A stretch of DNA of 64,000 nt from Actinophytocola sp044466355 (GCF_044466355.1 NZ_JBITMQ010000001.1:930001-994000), one strand, 5' to 3'. Shown: positions 24,442 to 33,579, numbered from the stretch's first letter. Translations and numbers: made by a program. Notes: generated by a model not told the origin, from the sequence alone.

Positions 24442-26265
24442 ATGAACCGACGGAGTTGTCAGGTGGTCACCCTCGTACTGGCCATGACCGCCATGTTCAC
24501 CGGCAGTGCGGGCGCGGCCCCGCACGGCCCCGCGCCGCAGAACCTCGGCCCCAACGTCACGGTCTTCGACCCGGACATGCCGGTCGAGCAGATCCAGGCC
24601 ACCCTCGACGCGACGCACGCCGCCCAGGTCGACGCCGAGATGGGCACCGCGCGGCAGGCGTTCCTCTTCAAGCCGGGCACCTACGGCACCGAGGAACATC
24701 CGCTGCGGATCAAGGTCGGCTACTACACCGAGATCGTCGGGCTCGGCGCGTCGCCGACCGATGTGGTGATCAACGGCAAGGTCGAGGCCTACAACCGCTG
24801 CCTCGCGGACGGCGGCACGAGCAACTGCCTCGCACTGGTCAACTTCTGGCGGACCCTGTCCAACCTGACCATCGACATCAACGCGGCGGGCCAGGACGGC
24901 TGCCGCGCGTCGGCCAACTTCTGGGCCGTGTCGCAGGCCGTGTCGTTGCGGCGGATGAACATCCGCGGCGGCGGCCTGTCCCTCATGGACTACTGCACCG
25001 CGGGCCCGCAGTACGCGAGCGGCGGCTTCATCGCCGACTCCCGGCTGCCCGCCACCACCAACGGTTCGCAGCAGCAGTGGCTCACCCGCAACAGCGAGGT
25101 CGAGAGCTGGTCCAACGGCGTGTGGAACCAGGTGTTCGCGGGTGTCGTGGGTGCACCGGACGACGCCACGTTCCCGTCGCCGCCGTACACGACGCTCGAC
25201 ACCACCCCGGTGAGCCGCGAGAAGCCGTACCTGTACGTCGACTCGCGTGGCCGCTACCAGGTCCGCGTGCCGTCGGCGCAGCGGAACAGCCGCGGCATCT
25301 CGTGGGGGAGCGGCATGACACCGGGCCGCACGCTGTCCCTGTCGGACTTCTTCGTCGCGAGCCCGGACGACTCGGTGCGCGAGATCAACACCCAGCTGGC
25401 GCGCGGCAGGCACCTGCTGCTCACACCCGGCGTGTACGACGTCGACCGCACCATCGCGGTGAAACGCCCCGGCACGGTCGTCCTCGGGCTCGGCCACGCC
25501 ACGTTGACCGCCGTCGGCGGCGCGGTGCCGCTCGAGGTGTCCGACGTGCCCGGCGTGGTCGTCGCGGGCGTGACGATCGACGCCGGGCTGGAGGAGTCGC
25601 CGGTGCTGCTGCGGGTCGGCAAGAAACACGGCCACGGCCACAGCGACTCACGCAATCCGACCACGCTGTCCGACGTGTACTTCCGCGTGGGCGGCCCGCA
25701 CGTCGGCAAGACGGACACCGCGCTGGAGGTCAACAGCGACGACGTGCTCATCGACCACACGTGGGTGTGGCGCGGCGACCACGGCGTCGAGGGCTTCACC
25801 GACACCGAACGCTGGCACACCAACACCGGTCGCACCGGCGCGGTGATCAACGGCGACGACGTGACGGCGACCGGCCTGTTCGTCGAGCACTTCCAGCGGT
25901 ACAACACGGTGTGGAACGGCGAGCGCGGCACGACGGTCCTGTACCAGAACGAGCTGCCCTACGACCCGCCGACGCAGGCGGACTGGATGAACGGCGACGT
26001 CGAGGGCTTCGCCGGGTACAAGGTCGGCGACCGCGTCCGCACCCACACGCTGTACGGCGCGGGTGTGTACGTGTTCAACCAGAACAACCCGTCGATCCAC
26101 ACGGAGAACGGTTTCGAGGTGCCGAACCGGCCGGGCGTGCGGTTGCACCACATCATGACCGTGAACCTGAGCGCGGGCGTCATCGACCACGTGGTCAACG
26201 GCGTCGGCGACGCGGCCGACACGACGAAGGTCGGCGTGCCGATCTACGTCACGGAGTACCCCTGA
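24442..26265 (+). CDS. secreted two-domain beta-helix protein (pectate-lyase / GH55-like fold)
   Basis: 607 residues from ATG 24442, preceded by GGAAG. Signal peptide about 1-25 (ends SAGA-AP). The body has two related halves, each opening with a helix and then a PGTYG or PGVYD turn (FLFKPGTYG near 75, LLLTPGVYDVDRTIAVK near 330), followed by beta-helical rungs (VVLGLGHATLTAV, VVVAGVTIDAG, DVLIDHTWVWRGDHGVEGF). A doubled beta-helix is typical of GH55-like glucan hydrolases and related proteins, but catalytic residues cannot be assigned. The LacI-type operators upstream support a sugar-related role. Confidence 0.78.
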   Translation: MNRRSCQVVTLVLAMTAMFTGSAGAAPHGPAPQNLGPNVTVFDPDMPVEQIQATLDATHAAQVDAEMGTARQAFLFKPGTYGTEEHPLRIKVGYYTEIVGLGASPTDVVINGKVEAYNRCLADGGTSNCLALVNFWRTLSNLTIDINAAGQDGCRASANFWAVSQAVSLRRMNIRGGGLSLMDYCTAGPQYASGGFIADSRLPATTNGSQQQWLTRNSEVESWSNGVWNQVFAGVVGAPDDATFPSPPYTTLDTTPVSREKPYLYVDSRGRYQVRVPSAQRNSRGISWGSGMTPGRTLSLSDFFVASPDDSVREINTQLARGRHLLLTPGVYDVDRTIAVKRPGTVVLGLGHATLTAVGGAVPLEVSDVPGVVVAGVTIDAGLEESPVLLRVGKKHGHGHSDSRNPTTLSDVYFRVGGPHVGKTDTALEVNSDDVLIDHTWVWRGDHGVEGFTDTERWHTNTGRTGAVINGDDVTATGLFVEHFQRYNTVWNGERGTTVLYQNELPYDPPTQADWMNGDVEGFAGYKVGDRVRTHTLYGAGVYVFNQNNPSIHTENGFEVPNRPGVRLHHIMTVNLSAGVIDHVVNGVGDAADTTKVGVPIYVTEYP

Positions 26266-26286
26266 GCCCATATAGTTCTGGGTCTC

Positions 26287-26877
26287 ATGGATGTGCAGAC
26301 CAACGCGGCGGTGGCGGCCGTGTACGCGCGGCTGGCGGGCCGGCTGTCCGACGACGTGCTCGACGCCGTGCGCGACCACTACGCCGCCGGTGAGACGGAG
26401 ATCGCCGAGTCCGCGTTGCTGCTGGGTCTTGCCCTCGAGGGTGTCGCCATCACCCTCGAGGAGCAGGACCTGATCCGCGCCACGCTGGACGACCCGGGCA
26501 ACCCGGACCTGGACGACGTGCCGATCGTCGACGAGGCACCACCACCGCCGTACCGCTTCCACGCGACGGCCCCGGCCACCGCACCGGACCCGTCCCGCGC
26601 GGACGAGGTACTGGCGGCGGCAGTACCCACCCACGGCGCCCGCCGTCTGTGCCGAGCGTGGCGAGAACCCCTGGCCGACGCCCAGGACGGCGCGACGTGG
26701 CTCTACGTCCTGGTGGTCGACCCGGAAACGGACGTACTGTCGGCACGCGGCGCCCTGGCGTCCCGGCTGTGGTGGGAACTGCAACAGCGCTGGCTGGTGG
26801 AAGTGGTCACCGAAGGCGAGGACCTACCGCCATACCAGGCCAAAGCGCTGACCATGGCCCATGAGGTACTCCCCTGA
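26287..26877 (+). CDS. hypothetical actinobacterial protein
   Basis: 196 residues, no membrane segment. An N-terminal helical part (1-75), a Pro-rich linker PPPPYRFH, then a mixed alpha/beta C-terminal part. I do not recognise a family. A TATAGT -10-like box ends 10 bases before the ATG and there is no ribosome site, which suggests a leaderless transcript. The 3' half drifts to A-ending codons (CTA, CCA, GTA, GCA), part of the compositional anomaly around repeat copy A. Confidence 0.65.
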   Translation: MDVQTNAAVAAVYARLAGRLSDDVLDAVRDHYAAGETEIAESALLLGLALEGVAITLEEQDLIRATLDDPGNPDLDDVPIVDEAPPPPYRFHATAPATAPDPSRADEVLAAAVPTHGARRLCRAWREPLADAQDGATWLYVLVVDPETDVLSARGALASRLWWELQQRWLVEVVTEGEDLPPYQAKALTMAHEVLP

Positions 26878-26890
26878 AGGCCCCCTTCAG
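26874..26890 (+). terminator. short hairpin over the stop codon of the 26287 gene
   Basis: CTGAAGG-CCC-CCTTCAG, perfect 7-bp arms; the TGA stop lies in the left arm. It forms the outer edge of dispersed repeat copy A. Confidence 0.45.
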
Positions 26891-27027
26891 CACCCGGCCA
26901 CCACCGAAAACTGGGCGCTAGCCCACAAAGACGGCCTGCAGGCAGACCCATCCTCGCCAAACCACAACAAGCCCGAATCGTGAGGCCGCCTCCCCGAGAT
27001 CAGCCAGTCCGGCGAGGACCCCCCGGA
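26885..27027 (-). repeat. dispersed convergent-intergenic repeat, copy A
   Basis: Read on the minus strand this copy shows module 1 (TCCTCGCCGGAC..GGCTGATCTCGGGG), module 2 (TTGTTGTGGTTTGGC..GGATGG; plus 26948-26970) and module 3 (GCAGGCCGTCTTTGTGGGC; plus 26920-26940) in the same order as copies B and C. It overlaps the 3' end of the TetR gene and sits between convergent genes. There is no insertion between modules 2 and 3. Confidence 0.85.
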
Positions 27028-27617
27028 GGGAACCCCGACGGCCCGAGCAAAGCGATCGAAGCCCGAACGGCAACCTCGCTCATCTCACTGACCCGGCGCC
27101 CGTCCTCAACGGTAGTAGCGATCAACTCCCGAAGCCCCCCAAGCAAAATAAGCGCCAACTGCTCGGAAACAGGCTCGGTACGAACAGCACGCCACTCATC
27201 CGTGTCGCACAGCGTCTGAATCATCGTCACGAACGCCGACATGACATCCCGCTGCAACTCCCGAGCAGCGGCCCCCAACGATGGCACGTCCCGAATCCAG
27301 CTCAACGTGATGGCAGGCTGGGACTCCGCACAGTCGATCCACGTGGTGATCGCCTGCCGCACCTGCCGCGTCCACGGCGCCCGAGCGTCCACCGCGGCGG
27401 AGATCTCCCGAATCATCGCGGTGTTGGCATCGGTGAGGAGCGCGACGAAACACGCCTCCTTGCTGTCGAAGTGCTCGTAGAACGTCCGCCGCGACGTACG
27501 TGCCCTGCGCACGATGTCGGCGACAGTCGTGCTGCGGTACCCGTCGACCTCGATCGACGCGGCGAGCCCGTCGAGCAGACGCTGCCGGAAGGCAGTGCTC
27601 GGGCTCTGCTGGGTCAT
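27000..27617 (-). CDS. TetR-family regulator of the P450-BVMO operon
   Basis: 205 residues from ATG 27617; a GTG four codons earlier is possible. The N-terminal HTH (STTVADIVRRARTSRRTFYEHFDSKEACF) is typical TetR. It is divergent from the cytochrome P450, with two perfect palindromes between them. Codon use changes along the gene: the start is G/C-ending, but the last third is rich in CTT, ATT, GCT, ACT, GTT and CCT, leading into repeat copy A. Confidence 0.92.
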   Translation of the reverse strand: MTQQSPSTAFRQRLLDGLAASIEVDGYRSTTVADIVRRARTSRRTFYEHFDSKEACFVALLTDANTAMIREISAAVDARAPWTRQVRQAITTWIDCAESQPAITLSWIRDVPSLGAAARELQRDVMSAFVTMIQTLCDTDEWRAVRTEPVSEQLALILLGGLRELIATTVEDGRRVSEMSEVAVRASIALLGPSGFPPGGPRRTG

Positions 27618-27656
27618 CACTGTGGACACGCTAGTACCTCCCGTCTTGTGCTCGAT

Positions 27657-27696
27657 GGTACGCGGGCGTACCGTCGGTATGGTACGGCTGCGTACC
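27657..27696. promoter_or_regulatory. twin TetR operators
   Basis: GGTACGC-GG-GCGTACC (27657-27672) and GGTACG-GCTG-CGTACC (27681-27696) are perfect inverted repeats with the same GGTACG half-site, centred 24 bp apart between the divergent TetR and P450 genes. Confidence 0.8.
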
Positions 27697-27710
27697 ACAG
27701 TGAGGTGACC

Positions 27711-29063
27711 ATGACCCTGCCACCAGGGCCGGCCAAACCCCGGTTCGTGCAAGGCGCCTACGCCCTGGCGATGCCGCTGCGCGGGCTGCCCCGGCTGCGG
27801 GAGCGGTACGGCAAGGCGTTCACGGTCAACGTGCCGATCTTCGGCCGCGCCGTGGTGATCAGCGATCCCGCCGAGATCAAGCAGCTGTTCCAGACCGACA
27901 CGGCACTCGCGGACAACATCGAGCCCAACCTCGGCCGCGTGCTCGGATCCCGGTCGATGTTCGCGCTGATGGGGGAGGAGCACAAACAGCAGCGGAAGCT
28001 GCTCGTGCCGCCGTTCCACGGCCGCAGGCTCGCCGCCTACGAGCGGATCTTCGAGGAGGCGACGGTCCGGGAGATGGCGTCGTGGCCGATCGGCACGTCG
28101 TTCCCGGTGCTCCCGTCGATGATGCGGATCACGCTGAACGCCATCCTGCGCACGGTGTTCGGCGCCGAGGGCAGGGAGTTCGACGACCTGCGGGACCTGT
28201 TGCCGAAGCTGGTCACGCTCGGCTCCCGGCTGGCCGCCGCGCCGATCCCCAAGTTCGGCGGCAGGATCGGGCCGTGGGCGCGGTTCTTCGCGATGCGCCG
28301 CGAGTACGACCGGGTCATCGCCCGGCTCGTCGAGAAGACCCGGCGGGCCGGTGACCTCGACGACCGCGACGACGTGCTCGCCATGATGCTGCAGAGCCGC
28401 TACGACGACGGCTCACCCATGTCCGGCAACGAGATCGCCGACCAGCTGCTCACGCTGCTCGCCGCCGGGCACGAGACCACCGCGACGACGCTCGCGTGGA
28501 CCGTGGAGCGGCTGCGACGGCACCCGGACGTGCTCGCCGACCTGGTCGCCGAGGTCGACGCCGGCGGCAAGCGGCTGCGCGAGGCCACGCTCATCGAGGT
28601 GCAGCGGACCCGTCCGGTGATCGACCTGGTCGGCAGGAAGGTCAGGGCCGACGCGCTCGAACTGGGCCGCTGGGTGGTGCCGAAGGGGTACTCGATCCTC
28701 GTCAGCATCGGCCTGATCCACGACGACGACGCCGTGTTCCCGGACGCGGCACGGTTCGACCCGCACCGGTTCGTCGGCTCGCGACCCGACCTGTACGAGT
28801 GGATCCCGTTCGGGGGCGGCACCCGGCGCTGCATCGGCGCGGCGTTCGCGACCCTGGAGATGAACGTCGTGCTGCGGACGGTGCTCCGGGACGTCACACT
28901 CGCTGCGACCACCGAACCGGCGGAACGCTGGCACTCCAGAGGGGTCGCCAACGCGCCGGGCAAGGGCGGGCTCGCGGTCGTGCACCGCAGGACCGCCGAG
29001 GCCGCCGGAGCCGCTGAGACCACTCGGTCCACTCAGGCCACGTCGAGGGGAGCACGGTCGTGA
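27711..29063 (+). CDS. cytochrome P450
   Basis: 450 residues. The I-helix AGHETT (252-257), the ExxR pair EVQR (296-299) and the haem loop FGGGTRRCIG with Cys374 are all present. It is longer than most bacterial soluble P450s and resembles the actinobacterial CYP classes acting on lipids or terpenoids. It is the first gene of a four-gene oxidative operon under TetR control; the next gene overlaps its stop (GTGA). The redox partner is not in this operon; the orphan ferredoxin at 11383 is a candidate. Confidence 0.94.
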   Translation: MTLPPGPAKPRFVQGAYALAMPLRGLPRLRERYGKAFTVNVPIFGRAVVISDPAEIKQLFQTDTALADNIEPNLGRVLGSRSMFALMGEEHKQQRKLLVPPFHGRRLAAYERIFEEATVREMASWPIGTSFPVLPSMMRITLNAILRTVFGAEGREFDDLRDLLPKLVTLGSRLAAAPIPKFGGRIGPWARFFAMRREYDRVIARLVEKTRRAGDLDDRDDVLAMMLQSRYDDGSPMSGNEIADQLLTLLAAGHETTATTLAWTVERLRRHPDVLADLVAEVDAGGKRLREATLIEVQRTRPVIDLVGRKVRADALELGRWVVPKGYSILVSIGLIHDDDAVFPDAARFDPHRFVGSRPDLYEWIPFGGGTRRCIGAAFATLEMNVVLRTVLRDVTLAATTEPAERWHSRGVANAPGKGGLAVVHRRTAEAAGAAETTRSTQATSRGARS

Positions 29064-29962
29064 ACGAGAAGGTCGCCGCCGTCGGACGGGGAATCTCCCT
29101 CGCCTACGAGGAGGTCGGGGACGGGGAGCCGCTCGTGCTCGTCGGCGGGCTCGGCCAGCAACTCCACAGCTGGCCGGACGCCTTCTGCGAGCAGTTCGCC
29201 GAGCGCGGCTACCGGGTCGTGCGGTTCGACAACCGGGACATCGGCCGGTCGACGCACGAGGACTTCCGGCCCGCGAAGCTGTGGTCGATGCTGGTCGGCC
29301 GGTTCCCGGAGCGGCAGTACGACCTCGCCGACATGGCGGAGGACACGATCGGGTTGTTCGACGCGATCGGGTTTGACAGTGCCCACGTGGTCGGGGTGTC
29401 GATGGGCGGCATGATCGCGCAGACCGTCGCGGCCCGGCACCCGGACCGCGTGCGGACCCTCACGTCGATCATGTCGAACACCGGGACGCGCCGGGCCGGA
29501 CGTCCCGCGCTGTCCACACTGCGGCTGATGGCCGCCGCACCACCGAAGGCGCGGGACGCGGCGATGGACCGCGCGGTGCGGATGTTCCGCCACATCGGCT
29601 CGCACGGCTTCCCGTTCGACGAGGACTGGGTGCGTGCGCAGGCGGGCCGCGGCTGGGACCGGGACTCGTCGTCGGCCGGAACCGGCAGGCAGTTGGGCTC
29701 GATCCTGAAGTCCGGGGACCGCACGCCGTCGCTGCGGTCGGTCAAGGCACCCACGCTCGTGATCCACGGCGACCGCGACCGGATGGTGCACCCGACGGGC
29801 GGCGCCGCCACGGTGCGCGCGATCACCGGCGCACGGCTGGAGACCATTCCCGGCATGGGCCACGACCTGCCCAAGGGTGCGTGGCCCAGGCTGGTGGACC
29901 TCATTGACACCCACGCACGCACGCCGAGGAGCACCGATGCCCGTGACACGACCGCGTCCTAG
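29060..29962 (+). CDS. alpha/beta-hydrolase
   Basis: 300 residues, GTG start overlapping the P450 stop. The nucleophile elbow GVSMGGMIAQ, the oxyanion region VGGLGQQLHSW, a late Asp (HGDRDRMVHP) and His (GMGHDLP) complete the catalytic triad of soluble lipase/esterase-like enzymes. In an operon with a Baeyer-Villiger enzyme it probably hydrolyses the ester or lactone produced. The end overlaps the SDR gene by 26 bases. Confidence 0.9.
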   Translation: MNEKVAAVGRGISLAYEEVGDGEPLVLVGGLGQQLHSWPDAFCEQFAERGYRVVRFDNRDIGRSTHEDFRPAKLWSMLVGRFPERQYDLADMAEDTIGLFDAIGFDSAHVVGVSMGGMIAQTVAARHPDRVRTLTSIMSNTGTRRAGRPALSTLRLMAAAPPKARDAAMDRAVRMFRHIGSHGFPFDEDWVRAQAGRGWDRDSSSAGTGRQLGSILKSGDRTPSLRSVKAPTLVIHGDRDRMVHPTGGAATVRAITGARLETIPGMGHDLPKGAWPRLVDLIDTHARTPRSTDARDTTAS

Positions 29963-30794
29963 CATCACCGGCCGCCCCGCCATGATCACCGGTGCGGCCT
30001 CCGGCATCGGCCGTGCGCTCGCCGTCCGCCTCGCCCGCTCGGGTTCCCCGGTGGCGATCGCCGACGTGGACGAGGCCGGGCTGAAGGAGACCGCCGCCGC
30101 GTTGCCCGGCCGCGTGCTGAGCCGCGTGCTCGACGTGCGGGACGCCGCCGACCAGCGGCGGTTCGCCGACGAGGTGCGGGACTGGCTGCCCGCGCCACTC
30201 GCCGTCGTGTTCAACAACGCCGGTGTCGCCGTGACCTCGACCGTGCTGGACGCGGTGCCCGAGGACGACCAGTGGCTGCACGACATCAACTTCCACGGCG
30301 TCGTCAACGGCACCCGGGCGTTCCTGCCGATCCTGGTCGGGCAGGACGACGGGGTCATCGTGAACACGTCCAGCGTGTTCGGGCTCGCGGGCATGCCGTA
30401 CCAGAGCGCGTACTGCGCGGCGAAGTTCGCGGTCCGCGGCTTCACCGAGTCGTTGCGCCACGAGCTGCGGGGGACCGGCGTGCGCGCGGTGACCGTGCAC
30501 CCGGGCGGCATCACCACGAACATCGCCCGCAACGCCCGCATCCGCTCCGACCCCGAGGGGCTCGGGCGGACGAAGGAGCAGATGGCCGCGCAGTTCGAGG
30601 CCATCACCATGACCTCGCCGGAGAAGGCGGCCGCGATCATCCACAAGGGAGTCGAGCGCGGCAAGGCACGCATCCTCGTCGGGCCCGACGCGTACCTGTT
30701 CGACGCGCTGACCCGCATCACGCCGACGCACTACCACTCGGTGCTCGGCACCCTGCAGTCGCGGCTGCGAGCCCGGCAGACGGAGAAGGCATGA
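29937..30794 (+). CDS. short-chain dehydrogenase/reductase
   Basis: 285 residues from ATG 29937. Cofactor loop TGAASGIG, NNAG motif, catalytic Ser in VNTSS and Tyr-x3-Lys in YCAAK. A likely role is oxidation of an alcohol, for example a P450 product, to the ketone that the downstream monooxygenase uses. Coupled by overlap on both sides. Confidence 0.92.
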   Translation: MPVTRPRPSITGRPAMITGAASGIGRALAVRLARSGSPVAIADVDEAGLKETAAALPGRVLSRVLDVRDAADQRRFADEVRDWLPAPLAVVFNNAGVAVTSTVLDAVPEDDQWLHDINFHGVVNGTRAFLPILVGQDDGVIVNTSSVFGLAGMPYQSAYCAAKFAVRGFTESLRHELRGTGVRAVTVHPGGITTNIARNARIRSDPEGLGRTKEQMAAQFEAITMTSPEKAAAIIHKGVERGKARILVGPDAYLFDALTRITPTHYHSVLGTLQSRLRARQTEKA

Positions 30795-32257
30795 GCACCG
30801 ATGTGGACGTTCTCATCGTGGGCGCCGGGCTGTCGGGCATCGGCGCCGCGCACCACCTGCGGACCGCGTTCCCGGGCCTGACGTACACGATCCTCGAGGC
30901 CCGCGACACGATCGGCGGCACGTGGGACCTGTTCCGGTACCCGGGCGTGCGGTCCGACTCGGACATGCACACCCTCGGCTACCGGTTCAAGCCGTGGACG
31001 CAGGCGAAGGCCATCGCCGACGGGCCCTCGATCCTGTCGTACGTCAGGGAAACCGCCGAGGCGGCGGGCATCGACCGGCACATCCGCTTCCGGCACCGCG
31101 TGGTGCGCGCGTCATGGTCCACGGAGGACGCGCGGTGGACCGTCGAGGCACGCCATGACGGCGACCCGGTGACGTTGACCGCCCGGTTCCTGTACGTGTG
31201 CAGCGGTTACTACCACTACGACGGCGGCCACACCCCGGACTTCCCCGGCGTGGCACGGTTCCGCGGCACGGTCGTCCACCCGCAGCGGTGGCCGGAAGAC
31301 CTCGACTACACGGGCAAGAAGGTGGTCGTGATCGGCAGTGGCGCCACCGCCGTGACGCTCGTGCCCGCGATGGCGGAGAAGGCCGCGCACGTGACGATGC
31401 TGCAGCGCTCACCGACCTACGTCCTCTCGCTGCCCGCGGAGGACAGGATCGCGAACACGTTGCGGCGGCTGATCGGGCCGAAACGCGCGTACTTCGTCAC
31501 GCGCTGGAAGAACGTGGTGATGAGCACGTTCCTCTACCAGCTGTCCCGGCGTCGCCCGCACGTCGTGCGGAACCTGATCCGCAAGGCCACGATCCGGCAG
31601 CTGCCGCCGGGCTACGACGTCGACACGCACTTCAGGCCGCGCTACGACCCGTGGGACCAACGGCTCTGCCTCGTCCCGGACGGCGACCTGTTCCGCGCGA
31701 TCCGCCACGGCCGTGCTTCCGTGGTGACGGACCGGATCGCGGAGTTCACCGAGACCGGGCCGCGGCTCGAGTCCGGTGACACGCTGGACGCGGACGTCGT
31801 CGTCACCGCGACCGGGTTGCGGCTGCTGGCGTTCGGCGGCATGGAGCTGATCGTCGACGGGCGTGCGGTCGAGCTGCCCAAGACCATGGCGTACAAGGGA
31901 ATGATGCTGTCGGACGTGCCGAACTTCGTGTTCACCATCGGGTACACGAACGCGTCGTGGACGCTGAAGGCCGACCTCGTCGGCGAGTACGTCGTGCGGC
32001 TGCTGCGGCACATGGACGAACACGGCCACGACGTGGCCGTGCCGGCCAACGACGACCCGTCGGTCACCGAACGCCCACTGCTCGACTTCGACGCGGGCTA
32101 CGTGCTTCGGTCGATCGACGAGTTTCCCCGCGCGGGTTCGCGCGCACCGTGGCAGCTGGGCATGAGCTACGCACACGACGTCGTGAACCTGCGCCACGGC
32201 AAGGTGGACGACGGGGTCATGCGGTTCACGCGCCGTGCGGTGCGGGCGAACAAGTGA
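30791..32257 (+). CDS. flavin-dependent Baeyer-Villiger-type monooxygenase (EthA-like)
   Basis: 488 residues. FAD loop GAGLSG (11-16), the BVMO fingerprint FxGxxxHxxxW as FRGTVVHPQRW (157-167) and the NADPH loop GSGATA (182-187). It inserts oxygen next to a ketone to give an ester or lactone. Gene order P450-hydrolase-SDR-BVMO resembles mycobacterial mymA/EthA-like lipid-modifying sets; the substrate here is unknown. Confidence 0.92.
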   Translation: MSTDVDVLIVGAGLSGIGAAHHLRTAFPGLTYTILEARDTIGGTWDLFRYPGVRSDSDMHTLGYRFKPWTQAKAIADGPSILSYVRETAEAAGIDRHIRFRHRVVRASWSTEDARWTVEARHDGDPVTLTARFLYVCSGYYHYDGGHTPDFPGVARFRGTVVHPQRWPEDLDYTGKKVVVIGSGATAVTLVPAMAEKAAHVTMLQRSPTYVLSLPAEDRIANTLRRLIGPKRAYFVTRWKNVVMSTFLYQLSRRRPHVVRNLIRKATIRQLPPGYDVDTHFRPRYDPWDQRLCLVPDGDLFRAIRHGRASVVTDRIAEFTETGPRLESGDTLDADVVVTATGLRLLAFGGMELIVDGRAVELPKTMAYKGMMLSDVPNFVFTIGYTNASWTLKADLVGEYVVRLLRHMDEHGHDVAVPANDDPSVTERPLLDFDAGYVLRSIDEFPRAGSRAPWQLGMSYAHDVVNLRHGKVDDGVMRFTRRAVRANK

Positions 32258-32275
32258 GACCGGGCGCACCCACCG

Positions 32276-33022
32276 TCAGCCGGTCTCCTTCGCGAGCCAC
32301 TCCTCGAACGTGGTGGGCGCGAGACGCGCGTTCTCGCCGGGCAGCAGCACCTCGCCCGCCATCGGCGTGCCGAACATCCCCTGCCACGTCGGCACGAGCC
32401 TGACGTCCCGACCGCGGGCCTGGTGGGTGCGGCGGGCCATGTCGACGAGGTCCTGGGGTTCCGGGCCCGCGACGTCCACGTACCGCCCGCGCGGTTCGCC
32501 GACGGCCAGTTCGGCGAGGACGTCGGCGACGTCCCCGGGGGCGATGGGTTGTACGAGCAGTGGCGCGATCGTCGCCGTGCCGTCCTGCTCGGTCCAGCTC
32601 GCGACCATCTCGGCGAAGTCGTGGAACTGCGTGGCCGGGACGATGGTCCACGGCACCGGGCCCGCCTCGACCAGGCGCTCCTGTTCACGCTTGCCCGCGT
32701 AGTGCGCGTTGCCCTCGACGTCGTGGATGCCGACGATCGACAGCAGGACGTGGTGGCGCACGCCGGCACGCTGCTCGGCGGCGAGCAGCGTGCGGGTGGT
32801 GGTGCCGAGGTAGTCCACCGTCCCGTCCCGGTCGCCCGCGGGCGCGTTGATGGCGTCGACGACCGCGTCGACCCCGGCGAGCGCGTCGTCGAGGCCGTCG
32901 CCCGTGAACAGGTCGACCCCGGTTGACCGGCTGATCCGTACGACCTCGTGCCCGCCCCGCTCGAGCGCGGCGACGGTCCGCGCCCCGATGTTCCCGGTCG
33001 CACCCGCGACGGCGATCCGCAT
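32276..33022 (-). CDS. NmrA-like NAD(P)-binding protein (RsrR target type)
   Basis: 248 residues. N-terminal GATGNIGARTV Rossmann loop; no SDR Tyr-x3-Lys pair is evident, and the C-terminal part fits atypical SDR/NmrA proteins that sense NAD(P) rather than catalyse. It is divergent from an Rrf2 regulator, the same arrangement as RsrR and its NmrA-like target in Streptomyces venezuelae. A redox-sensing or quinone-reductase-like role is inferred. Confidence 0.85.
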   Translation of the reverse strand: MRIAVAGATGNIGARTVAALERGGHEVVRISRSTGVDLFTGDGLDDALAGVDAVVDAINAPAGDRDGTVDYLGTTTRTLLAAEQRAGVRHHVLLSIVGIHDVEGNAHYAGKREQERLVEAGPVPWTIVPATQFHDFAEMVASWTEQDGTATIAPLLVQPIAPGDVADVLAELAVGEPRGRYVDVAGPEPQDLVDMARRTHQARGRDVRLVPTWQGMFGTPMAGEVLLPGENARLAPTTFEEWLAKETG

Positions 33023-33033
33023 GACTTTCTCCT

Positions 33034-33058
33034 ATTTCGGACTAATTTGATCCGTAAT
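33034..33058. promoter_or_regulatory. 11-3-11 imperfect palindrome, probable Rrf2 operator
   Basis: ATTTCGGACTA-ATT-TGATCCGTAAT; the two 11-base arms match at 8 positions. This is the geometry reported for RsrR binding sites. A second dyad ATCCG-N8-CGGAT overlaps it on the right. The region is AT-rich against its surroundings and carries the promoters of both divergent genes. Confidence 0.65.
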
Positions 33059-33078
33059 ATCTCGGATACTATCGCGGG

Positions 33079-33579
33079 GTGAAGCTGCCCGTGAGCACCG
33101 AGTGGGTACTGCACTGCGCGACGACGCTGGCGCAGCTGGAGCCGGGTGCCACCGCGTCGGCGGCCCAGTTGGCGGAGTACTACGACCTGCCCGCGCCCTA
33201 CCTGGCGAAACAGCTGCAGGCGCTGGTTCGCGCGGGCATCCTGTCCGCGACGACGGGGCCGCGCGGCGGCTTCCGGCTCGGCCGGCCTGCGACGGAGATC
33301 ACCCTGTTGGCGATCGTAGAGGCGGTCGACGGCGGCACGTCACCGTACGAGTGCCGGGAGATCCGCCAGCGGGGTGCGGGCGCGTTGCCACCGGAGGACT
33401 GCCGCAACACGTGCGTCCTGGCCCGGAAGATGGCCGATGCGCACGAGGCGTGGCGCCGCAGCCTGGCCGAGGACACGCTGGCCGACATCATCGCGAGCCT
33501 GCCACCGTCCGCCCCGGCCCGCACGCGAGCACGCATGGCCACCACGGGACGGGGGCCGCGGTCAGGTGGCGGCTCGTAG
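33079..33579 (+). CDS. Rrf2-family Fe-S redox regulator, RsrR-like
   Basis: 166 residues, GTG start. Winged helix (SAAQLAEYYDLPAPYLAKQLQ, wing GPRGGFRLGRP). Candidate cluster ligands are Glu8 and His12 at the N-terminus and Cys92, Cys108 and Cys112. This agrees with the unusual Cys/Glu/His-ligated 2Fe-2S cluster described for Streptomyces RsrR. It probably represses the divergent NmrA-like gene and itself. The cysteine spacing (C-x15-C-x3-C) differs from NsrR and IscR. Confidence 0.85.
   Translation: MKLPVSTEWVLHCATTLAQLEPGATASAAQLAEYYDLPAPYLAKQLQALVRAGILSATTGPRGGFRLGRPATEITLLAIVEAVDGGTSPYECREIRQRGAGALPPEDCRNTCVLARKMADAHEAWRRSLAEDTLADIIASLPPSAPARTRARMATTGRGPRSGGGS

Noticed and set aside
27711..32257. 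Secondary-metabolite biosynthetic cluster
   Set aside because: P450 and BVMO alone are not enough; no PKS, NRPS, terpene synthase or other core enzyme is in the window.
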